From: Bacteroidales bacterium
GTDB lineage: Bacteria > Bacteroidota > Bacteroidia > Bacteroidales > Dysgonomonadaceae
DNA length: 12,813 nt
NCBI GenBank assembly: GCA_012518155.1
Contig: JAAYTC010000358.1
Coordinates: forward strand, 1 to 12,813
Direction of reading: 5' to 3'
Below are positions 7,183 through 12,813 of this stretch, piece after piece; the first letter of the stretch is position 1, and each line of letters begins with the position of its first letter. The notes below the pieces were generated by a model. The model was not told the DNA's origin, did not search any database, and saw nothing but the letters and a program-made list of their open reading frames with translations. The position numbers and the translations under genes were made by a program.

Positions 7183-8073
7183 TTATCTTCTCCCCGGCCG
7201 GAAGAGCAGTTCGATTTTCGGGCGCGGACGCATTTTACCCGTGAAATCTTGAATCCACATCATGCCCCCTTCCACCCCCATGGTTGGATTAAACCAATGT
7301 TCGATGGTACCCCCGAAGTAGGGCGTGTTCATCATCGGCATCATGGGAGCATCGGGAGTATTGTTCCGTTGCATTACAGGTGCCCCCCCATAGGCGTTCG
7401 CGTACCAACTGTCCGACATCCGGTACCGCCCATGCAGGTCGATCATCACCGACGACTGATCCATGTTGAACATGTTCTGTGCCGTCTGCATGTATGTAAA
7501 GCCACCATCGATAGAAAAATTAGGGCTCACCATATAATGCGCGTTTACACCTGTATTCCAATGGGGGAGAGAGCCGAAATCGGAGTTGTACCCTCCGGTT
7601 ACACCCACGTTTAAAGCAGATGTGACAGCGTAGTTTGCTCCGGCGTTCAGGACATAAAAACTGGCTTTCCCAAAAAAGGGAGTCTCCACGAGTCCCAGCG
7701 TGGCTGAAGAGTAAAGAAGAAGGCGGGGGGTAGGGAGCATGGAAGCGATGGCTGTCCGGCTTTTCGAGTTAATAAAATCGGAGGCAGCCCCGTCCCAGTG
7801 AATCGGCGGTAGCCAACTATCTCGGCCAGCAGGTTGCGGCGAAAGCGTGAACCGTTGATAGGGAGTAAATTGGGGCAAAAGATTCACCATCGGGTTCAGG
7901 CGTGTTAATCGTAAGGGAATAAAATTCGATTTGCCGGCAGAGGTAGTGTTGGTACGAGATGGAAGGGACCGGTCAAACTTCAAGCTATCTCGTTGCACCG
8001 ATACCTCCTGAGCCGCACCATGCGTGCTCACGAATAAAAGAGTTATTAGCAATAGATAAAAAAGACGTCTCAT
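7183..8073 (-). CDS. Secreted hypothetical protein, probable outer-membrane beta-barrel
   Basis: I do not recognise a named family. The first 21 residues are a clear signal peptide (MRR, a hydrophobic run, then THGAA with cleavage likely before Q22). A low-complexity linker to about residue 105 is rich in Pro, Ser and Thr. From about 115 to the end there are alternating-hydrophobic, glycine- and aromatic-rich strands (for example LNVGVTGGYNSDF, FSIDGGFTYMQT, VMIDLHGRYRM, GVEGGMMWIQDF), which fits a small outer-membrane barrel. The sequence ends KIELLFRPGRR, so any terminal strand is capped by basic residues rather than by a terminal Phe. A Met-rich loop (APMMPMM, 242-248) is unusual. It is divergent from the sigma factor gene and has its own promoter box at 8109-8116. 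Confidence 0.75.
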   Translation of the reverse strand: MRRLFYLLLITLLFVSTHGAAQEVSVQRDSLKFDRSLPSRTNTTSAGKSNFIPLRLTRLNPMVNLLPQFTPYQRFTLSPQPAGRDSWLPPIHWDGAASDFINSKSRTAIASMLPTPRLLLYSSATLGLVETPFFGKASFYVLNAGANYAVTSALNVGVTGGYNSDFGSLPHWNTGVNAHYMVSPNFSIDGGFTYMQTAQNMFNMDQSSVMIDLHGRYRMSDSWYANAYGGAPVMQRNNTPDAPMMPMMNTPYFGGTIEHWFNPTMGVEGGMMWIQDFTGKMRPRPKIELLFRPGRR

Positions 8074-8108
8074 AGCTTTTGGAAGTTAGCACAATCCACC
8101 ATCAAAAG

Positions 8109-8116
8109 CAAAGGTA
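8109..8116 (-). promoter_or_regulatory. -7 promoter box for the beta-barrel gene
   Basis: On the minus strand this reads TACCTTTG, a full match to TAnnTTTG, about 36 bp ahead of the ATG at 8073. No good TTG/TTTG is visible at the expected upstream spacing, so an activator or alternative sigma factor may be needed. Confidence 0.5.
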
Positions 8117-8171
8117 TAAAACTTTTTTGAAAAATGGCCGCGAAATAGTGTTTGAGCTATAAAGTTTTCCG

Positions 8172-8186
8172 CGTTAAATTTTAACG
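8172..8186. promoter_or_regulatory. 15-bp palindrome between the divergent sigma and barrel genes
   Basis: CGTTAAA (8172-8178), one T, then TTTAACG (8180-8186): perfect 7-bp arms. It sits in the 240-bp divergent intergenic region, about 56 bp upstream of the barrel-gene -7 box and 128 bp ahead of the sigma start. A binding site for a dimeric regulator is possible; nothing else supports it. Confidence 0.35.
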
Positions 8187-8313
8187 ATTTCAGTTTGGCT
8201 TTTCCCGTTATTTTATATTTCTTTGTTCGATCGAGAAATAATAAACGCTAAACTAATTGCCTATACGTGTTCTTTACTCCATTTTAATTCACATAATAAT
8301 TTGAAGTAAAGCA

Positions 8314-8907
8314 ATGATTACTTTCTGTTCGATGACCGATGAGGATTTGGTCGTTATGTACGTTCGTGGCGAAAATTTAGCGTTTGATGAATTGTTGAGA
8401 AGGCACCAACAGTTTATTTACAGTTATATCTTGTACACTGTTCGGGACAACGGACTCGCGGACGATCTGTTTCAAGACACATTCATCAAGGCAATTACTA
8501 CGCTGCAGCAAGGAAAATACAGGGAGTCAGGTAAATTTAAGGCATGGATCACACGAATAGCCCACAATTTGATGATTGATTATTTTCGACAGAAGAAGAG
8601 CGAAAATACCGTTTCGAACGACGATTTCGAGGTTGACCTGTTCAACAATCCATCGTTGTGCGAGGAGACAATCGAAGCAACGATCGTGCGAAAACAAGTG
8701 CTGAACGACGTGAAGCAGCTAGTGGCCGGCCTGCCGGATAATCAACGACAGGTAGTGGAGATGCGCTATTACAAAGACCTGAGTTTCAAAGAGATTGCCG
8801 ATATTACCGGCGTGAGTATCAATACCGCCCTCGGGCGTATGCGTTATGCCATTCTTAACATGCGAAAAATGGCAGCCGACCACCGGATTATTTTAACGAT
8901 GAATTGA
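8314..8907 (+). CDS. ECF-type RNA polymerase sigma factor
   Basis: Sigma-70 family member with only regions 2 and 4 (197 aa). Region 2 runs from about 24 to 92: FDELLRRHQQFIYSY, ADDLFQDTFIKAI (core-binding 2.2) and FKAWITRIAHNLMIDYFRQKK (2.3-2.4, -10 recognition). Region 4 spans about 139-188: LPDNQRQVVEMRYYKDLSFKEIADITGVSINTALGRMRYAI, with a helix-turn-helix for the -35. The linker (95-125) is acidic. No FecR-like or zinc-binding anti-sigma factor follows, and no SusC/TonB receptor pair is nearby, so it is not the usual Bacteroidota FecI-type cassette. Start: ATG 8314 has a purine-rich GAAGTAAAG ahead of it; ATG 8332 (MTDEDLV) is an alternative that would fit the family N-terminus equally well. 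Its target genes are unknown; the divergent barrel gene is one candidate. Confidence 0.92.
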   Translation: MITFCSMTDEDLVVMYVRGENLAFDELLRRHQQFIYSYILYTVRDNGLADDLFQDTFIKAITTLQQGKYRESGKFKAWITRIAHNLMIDYFRQKKSENTVSNDDFEVDLFNNPSLCEETIEATIVRKQVLNDVKQLVAGLPDNQRQVVEMRYYKDLSFKEIADITGVSINTALGRMRYAILNMRKMAADHRIILTMN

Positions 8908-8916
8908 GACGGCATG

Positions 8917-8944
8917 AAAAAAGCCTCGACTGGGGTCGAGGCTT
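8917..8944 (-). terminator. Strong intrinsic terminator reading on the minus strand
   Basis: Perfect 10-bp stem AAGCCTCGAC (8921-8930) / GTCGAGGCTT (8935-8944) with a TGGG loop. On the minus strand it is followed by six T (plus-strand A at 8917-8922). It lies just after the plus-strand sigma gene but lacks a T-tract in that direction, so its best use is to stop leftward transcripts coming out of the gene-free gap. Confidence 0.8.
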
Positions 8945-9853
8945 GGTATAGGGTAGGAGTTCAAATCGTTCTGTACGATCGAGTGCAGAAGTTGATTTCG
9001 TGTTCAATTGGAAGTGAAATTTCAAATATGCAGGATTTTACCCTGCATGCCTAATACTTCAGAATGCGGATACTTCTTAAAACATCTAAAACAGTGTTTG
9101 AAGCTGTTGAAGCTGCCCTGAGAAGTCTTTAAATATCGCCTAATTCGATAACATTTAAATCGTCGGATATGAAAATTTTCCGGACTGTGAAGCAGAATCA
9201 ATCATACGCGAACGTAATCTCGTGTCAAATGGCTAGAAATTCATACCATCGATGCATTTCCACGAATGAAAACTACCGATGAAGTAGGAAGTCGTATTTG
9301 AAACTGGATTTTCATCCATTCACGCAATTTACAAGCTCATGTGCCTAATCGGTATGAAACAACGCCCCTCTGAAGGTTTATTGCTCGTGAGAAAAGGGAA
9401 CAAAAGTTGTCGCGAAATCTTCTGTTGCATGAAGTTATTCATTCAAGGTCCGCTACTCTATTAGTAATTCCTAAATCAGGCGTGCCTGTAGGCTAATACG
9501 TGTATCTGCGAAGCAATAGCCTACGAGTACAAAACACGTGTGCTTTGCGCCTTAAAGCTACGAAAACAATCAAAGTTGTTTTACAATAAATGAAATGCTT
9601 CTCTCGTGTACAAAATGTCAATGAACTCCTATAAATTGTGGCACGTAAATCGTACTTTTTTATCTCAATGTTGTATCTGAAAATATAACGTTACAGGACG
9701 AGAAAAGTCAAGTTTTTTCCTTGATATTTATAAACAATTTATCAACAACTTTTCAACACACTTTTGATTTTCGTATGGAGGCCTATCAAATAGCGAGTTG
9801 TGTATGTTATGCCGCGCTGCTTTTTACCGTCTTTTACGGGTGTGTCGTGGTTT
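8945..9853. other. Gene-free region of about 0.9 kb with several inverted repeats
   Basis: I find no reading frame here with recognisable protein similarity; stops are frequent in all frames. Inverted repeats are plentiful: ATGCAGG/CCTGCAT (9028-9048, 7-nt loop); TATCG/CGATA with flanking TTTAAA arms (9128-9159); GTAGGCTA/TAGCCTAC (9488-9524, 21-nt loop); TCAAG/CTTGA (9708-9724). ACGTGT at 9498 can also pair with ACACGT at 9534. No tRNA, tmRNA, RNase P or rRNA signature was seen. It could hold a structured RNA, a decayed gene or mobile element, or a replication-related site. Confidence 0.5.
9727..9759 (+). repeat. Three tandem 11-bp DnaA-box-like units
   Basis: TTTATAAACAA (9727-9737), TTTATCAACAA (9738-9748) and CTTTTCAACAC (9749-9759) stand head to tail with exact 11-bp period, about one helical turn. 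Each contains a 9-mer resembling TTATNNACA (TTATAAACA, TTATCAACA, TTTTCAACA). They lie in an AT-rich stretch next to TCAAG/CTTGA. The repeat is seen directly; DnaA binding is only inferred. Confidence 0.5.
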
Positions 9854-10201
9854 CTAGGCATGTGTTGTGGTGACCTGAAGCCCCACGATGGATAGAATAA
9901 GCAGGCTCAAGAAGAACATTCGCCAAAAGGTGATGGGCTCATGAAAAACGATAATACCGAGAAGAACAGTCCCTACCGCGCCGATGCCAGCCCATACCGC
10001 GTAAGCGGTTCCGGTGGGGATAGGGTGGGGGTCTCCCATCGACTTGTATAAGAAAAACATGCTCAACCCCACGCAGACAATAAAAGTGATAAACCATTGC
10101 CACATCTCTTTCCCGGATGTTTGTTGCATCTTCCCGAGGCTCATGGCGAAGAGTGATTCAAAAACTCCTCCGACAATTAATAATAACCAATTGATGTTCA
10201 T
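9854..10201 (-). CDS. sugE: Small multidrug resistance family transporter, Gdx/SugE-like
   Basis: Four-helix inner-membrane exporter of 115 aa working as an antiparallel dimer with proton exchange. The essential glutamate is E15 in GGVFESLFAM. The segment PTGTAYAVWAGIGAVGTVLLG (62-82) is close to the hallmark of the SugE/Gdx branch, whose characterised members export guanidinium, rather than the EmrE drug-export branch. S47, Y67 and W70 fit the guanidinium-site residues of Gdx by position, allowing for small shifts. Start ATG 10201; a promoter and a roughly 125-nt leader with an intrinsic terminator precede it. It lies 175 bp downstream of sbcC on the same strand. The subfamily is assigned from motifs only. 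Confidence 0.88.
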   Translation of the reverse strand: MNINWLLLIVGGVFESLFAMSLGKMQQTSGKEMWQWFITFIVCVGLSMFFLYKSMGDPHPIPTGTAYAVWAGIGAVGTVLLGIIVFHEPITFWRMFFLSLLILSIVGLQVTTTHA

Positions 10202-10232
10202 ATTTTATTCATTTAAAAACACATTACAACAC

Positions 10233-10285
10233 AAAAAAAGCATACCACCCCTTCGCACTAGGCCTACGCGAAGAAGGGATATGCT
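10233..10285 (-). terminator. Intrinsic terminator in the leader of the SMR gene
   Basis: On the minus strand, 18 nt (10285-10268) pair with 18 nt (10256-10239): six perfect outer pairs, five perfect inner pairs, one mismatch and three G-U pairs between. The loop is 11 nt with the palindrome TAGGCCTA. Seven T follow (plus-strand A at 10233-10239). It sits between a promoter and the SMR start codon, so it either ends sbcC messages or attenuates the SMR gene. Confidence 0.8.
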
Positions 10286-10288
10286 CGT

Positions 10289-10314
10289 CTATATTCATCC
10301 GGCGACAAATATAG
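10289..10314 (-). ncRNA. Candidate leader RNA hairpin upstream of the SMR gene
   Basis: On the minus strand CTATATT pairs with AATATAG (7 bp perfect); with two G-U pairs plus TC/GA the stem grows to 11 bp capped by a GCCG loop. It lies just upstream of the terminator and inside the predicted 5' leader (from about 10328 to 10202). GGGA at 10321-10318 could pair with TCCC at 10279-10276, which is part of the terminator arm. It does not match the guanidine-I, -II or -III consensus as far as I can tell by eye. Confidence 0.35.
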
Positions 10315-10332
10315 CTGTCCCATTAGGAATTG

Positions 10333-10362
10333 CAAAGATACAAAATCTCTCGAAATGGGCAA
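10333..10362 (-). promoter_or_regulatory. Bacteroides-type promoter for the SMR gene
   Basis: Minus strand TTG (10362-10360), 19 bp, then TATCTTTG (10340-10333), a full match to TAnnTTTG. It is just downstream of the sbcC stop, and transcription would start near 10328, leaving a leader of about 125 nt. Confidence 0.65.
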
Positions 10363-10376
10363 TAAGTTCGTGAATG

Positions 10377-12813
10377 TTACACCTCCCAGCTGCGGTGGAT
10401 CAGAGTGCCTTGTTCGGGGTCGTTCTCTACCCGGAGGTGCGCGTCGATCTCCTGTTGCATCTCTTCCACGTGAGAGATGACACCCACGATGCGGTTCTCC
10501 CTACGAAGCGATTTCAAGGTATCGAACACGATGTTGAGCGACTCTTTATCGAGCGAGCCGAATCCCTCGTCGAGGAAGAAGAAGTTTTGATGGGATTGGG
10601 TGATCTGCTGGATATTATCGGCCAGTGCCAGCGCGAGCGACAAAGAGGCTTGGAAGGTTTGCCCCCCGGAGAGGGTTTTCACGCTTCTCACCTTTCCTCC
10701 GTTCAGGAAATCCCTTACCTGAAAATTGTTATCCTCCGTGATCTCTAAGCTCAGCTGCTGGCGGGTAAGCTGAAAGAACCGGTCGTTCGCCGCGTTGCAT
10801 AAAATCTGCAGGTACACCGAGGAGACGTAATTCACGAACCCGCTCGCTTTGAAGAGCGACTTCATGGTTCGGATATTTTCTGCCCGCGCATCCAGCTTTT
10901 CGAATGCTTCCTGTAACCGTGCACGGGTTTCAATATTTTTTCGTAATGTCTTGAGCAGCTCGGCCACCTTGCCCTGTTCGCGATTCATTGCATCGATCTC
11001 CTCTTTAAGCTTCACGATGGCATCCGTCACCTCCCGATACACGTCGGCATCATACCTTCGTCCCCCCACCTCCTTCGTGAGTTGTTCGAGGGAGGTCTGT
11101 ACTCGCAGCAAATGCTCATTGAACCGGGCTACTTTTCCTTTTTCCGCTTCCGTGTTAAACGGTTCAGCAAGGAGCCCAGCCACCTCTTCGATCGATTGGA
11201 AGGGCGATTTTTGCAGCTGTTCCTCTAGTTGCTCCTGCAACGTGCTGATGGCTTTATTCTCCTGTTCCAACTCTTTGAGGTTGATCTCGAGTATCCCTTG
11301 GAGCCGGTCTTTTCGCTGGAGGTGGTCTTGCAGTTTTACAGTATGCTCTTGGTGCGCTCTCTCCAGTTGTTCGTGCTCCTGAAGCAATCGATTTTTCTCT
11401 TGTTCGATCTCGATGGTTTTACTCTGTCGGTACGTCTCGGGGAGTACCAGCGTGAGTTGCTGCCCCATCGTTTTCAGCTCGGCTTGATGCACCGCGATCG
11501 AGGTCTTTATCTTCTGTAGTTCTTCCTGAAATCGCTCTTTGTCTCGCTCCTTTTTTTCCAACAGAGCGGCAGTCTCTTGAAGGGAGCTTTCAGCGGCTTT
11601 TACCCTCTTTTCTCCTTCCCTGGCGGCGGTGAATGCTCGTGTAAGTGCCTCTTCGTCTCGATATTTCTTCCAAGCGAATTGCTTCTCATGCTCGGTCACC
11701 TTTTCCTGTTGCTCTTTTTGTTTGCTTTCCCTTTCACCCTGTTGGAGCTCCAGTTCTTTTTGGCGGCTCTCCAAGAGGGTCAGCTCTTTTTCTAGTGCCA
11801 CGATCCGGTTGATCCGCTGCTCTCGCGTCTGTTTTTGCACGGCCAGCTTTTTCAACTCCTCATCGATCTCTTCCCCCGTGAAACGATCGGGATGATGAAC
11901 GGATCCACACAACGGGCATGGCTTATTCTCTTCCAGCTCTTCGGCATACGCTTTGAGTCGTGCTTTTACATGCAGGTGGCTTTCATGCTCTTCCTGTAAT
12001 CGTTGTTCGTCTCTTATGGCCTCTTTTTCGCTGTCGAGCCGTTGGTACCACACCGTGTAACCAGATTCCGAGGACAATCCTTCAAGGAGCTGATCCGATG
12101 CCAGTTTTGCTCGCTCTGCTTCCAGAAGCGTTTGCTGTCGACTTAGCTTTTGAACCTCTTCGTTTAGTTCTTGTAACTGTTGATTTCGGTGGCGGTTCTC
12201 CACGTGCCACGCTTGGATGGACGATAACTGCGCCAAGTCGGGCATCTCTCGTCGCAATGCGCGGATGTCCTCTTCCTGTTGTTGTTTTTCCTTTCTCAGG
12301 TTTTCCAGCTCCTGTATGGTTTTTTCCCAAATCTCCGTGCCGTTCGCAAGGCGAGACTCCTCGTTCGCGATTCGTTGTTCGATGGCTTTCATATTGAGTA
12401 GGGAGCCCAGCTCTTCTGCCTTTTTCTTCAGCGCGTCCCGTTTCTCGAAAGCGGGCTTTATCGCCTCGATCAGCCCTTCGAGTCGCTCGATTTCGGCCGT
12501 TTCTATTTTCACCTTTTCCAAGTCGTCGCGAATCTCTGCTTCCCGGCGCTCTTTCTTCTTTTCGATCGTTCGTAGTGACTCCAGCAGGTGTTTGAAACCG
12601 ATTACCCCCTGTTCGTAGCGGGTGATCTTTCTCTGGAGTGCTTGAAACAGCGGCTCTTGCTCAAGCAGCCGCTTCTGTTCTTTTTCGGCCTCCTCTCTCT
12701 TTTGGACCAGCTCCTGTAGTTTTCTAAGCTCCTCCTCCTGCTGCTGGGCGGCCCGCAACTTTTTCTCCTGCTCATCAATATTCTTTACCAACAGCGACAA
12801 GCGTTCTTCGTAC
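10377..12813 (-). CDS. sbcC: Nuclease SbcCD subunit C, C-terminal part (N-terminus outside window)
   Basis: SMC-like ATPase that with the SbcD nuclease opens and trims hairpins and blocked DNA ends. About 811 codons are visible; the frame stays open to the right edge, so the Walker A motif and the start lie outside. Most of the protein is long charged coiled coil (Glu, Lys, Gln, Leu rich). The zinc hook CPLC (codons at 11907-11918) joins the two coiled-coil arms, with GSVHHPD next to it. The C-terminal ATPase lobe has the ABC signature LSGGQTFQASLSLALALADN, Walker B FFFLDEGFGSLD and the H-loop VISHVEE. The gene ends at TAA (10377-10379). sbcD would be expected just upstream, right of the window. 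Confidence 0.95.
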   Translation of the reverse strand, partial: YEERLSLLVKNIDEQEKKLRAAQQQEEELRKLQELVQKREEAEKEQKRLLEQEPLFQALQRKITRYEQGVIGFKHLLESLRTIEKKKERREAEIRDDLEKVKIETAEIERLEGLIEAIKPAFEKRDALKKKAEELGSLLNMKAIEQRIANEESRLANGTEIWEKTIQELENLRKEKQQQEEDIRALRREMPDLAQLSSIQAWHVENRHRNQQLQELNEEVQKLSRQQTLLEAERAKLASDQLLEGLSSESGYTVWYQRLDSEKEAIRDEQRLQEEHESHLHVKARLKAYAEELEENKPCPLCGSVHHPDRFTGEEIDEELKKLAVQKQTREQRINRIVALEKELTLLESRQKELELQQGERESKQKEQQEKVTEHEKQFAWKKYRDEEALTRAFTAAREGEKRVKAAESSLQETAALLEKKERDKERFQEELQKIKTSIAVHQAELKTMGQQLTLVLPETYRQSKTIEIEQEKNRLLQEHEQLERAHQEHTVKLQDHLQRKDRLQGILEINLKELEQENKAISTLQEQLEEQLQKSPFQSIEEVAGLLAEPFNTEAEKGKVARFNEHLLRVQTSLEQLTKEVGGRRYDADVYREVTDAIVKLKEEIDAMNREQGKVAELLKTLRKNIETRARLQEAFEKLDARAENIRTMKSLFKASGFVNYVSSVYLQILCNAANDRFFQLTRQQLSLEITEDNNFQVRDFLNGGKVRSVKTLSGGQTFQASLSLALALADNIQQITQSHQNFFFLDEGFGSLDKESLNIVFDTLKSLRRENRIVGVISHVEEMQQEIDAHLRVENDPEQGTLIHRSWEV

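Noticed and set aside
8960..8985. GTTCAAATC resembling a tRNA T-loop
   Set aside because: The flanking bases do not form a T-stem and no acceptor, D or anticodon arms can be drawn.
9064..9132. 22-codon frame that could be a leader peptide
   Set aside because: No promoter, no downstream gene on that strand, and the segment overlaps inverted repeats.
9160..9480. Fragments of open frame on both strands that might be a decayed transposase
   Set aside because: Translations in all frames are broken by stops and none shows a transposase motif (DDE, HUH or recombinase residues) I can recognise.
10849..11382. Ser/Cys-rich plus-strand frame inside sbcC
   Set aside because: It is the antisense reflection of Glu/Lys/Gln-rich coiled-coil codons, with no domain of its own.

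Overview
The window looks like chromosome of a Bacteroidota bacterium, most likely Bacteroidales of the Porphyromonas/Dysgonomonas type. The reasons are Bacteroides-type promoter boxes (TAnnTTTG, some with a TTG about 19 bp upstream), weak Shine-Dalgarno signals and the kind of proteins encoded. Most of it is moderately GC-rich housekeeping sequence; one block (about 2150-5000) is clearly AT-richer and holds an arsenic resistance operon.

Left part (1-2148, + strand): the 3' end of etfA (electron transfer flavoprotein alpha subunit), then 10 bp later an acyl-CoA dehydrogenase of 573 aa, closed by an intrinsic terminator. The two form an electron-transfer unit of acyl-CoA metabolism.

Arsenic block (2256-4996, + strand): arsR, arsM, arsC (thioredoxin-coupled type) and acr3, tightly spaced. 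Arsenate would be reduced by ArsC; arsenite would be exported by Acr3 or methylated by ArsM; ArsR would control the set. The arsR promoter is neatly built: the -7 box fills exactly the 8-bp centre of an inverted repeat, and copies of the same half-site recur between arsR and arsM. The ArsR protein lacks the usual CxC arsenite site.

Middle (5068-8073, - strand): a long-chain acyl-CoA synthetase (AMP-forming) and, upstream of it, a secreted probable outer-membrane beta-barrel protein. The barrel gene is divergent from an ECF-type sigma factor (8314-8907, + strand), with a 15-bp palindrome between them and no visible anti-sigma gene.

Gap (8908-9853): about 945 bp with no convincing gene. It has several inverted repeats, a strong intrinsic terminator reading on the minus strand at its left edge, and three tandem 11-bp DnaA-box-like units near its right edge.

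Right part (9854-12813, - strand): a Gdx/SugE-type small multidrug resistance protein preceded by a promoter and a roughly 125-nt leader containing an intrinsic terminator (a candidate attenuator or riboswitch), then the C-terminal 800 or so residues of the SbcC nuclease subunit, running off the right edge.

The most novel-looking items are the SMR leader, the structured gene-free gap, and the ars promoter/ArsR combination. No wholly unknown multi-gene system is evident.
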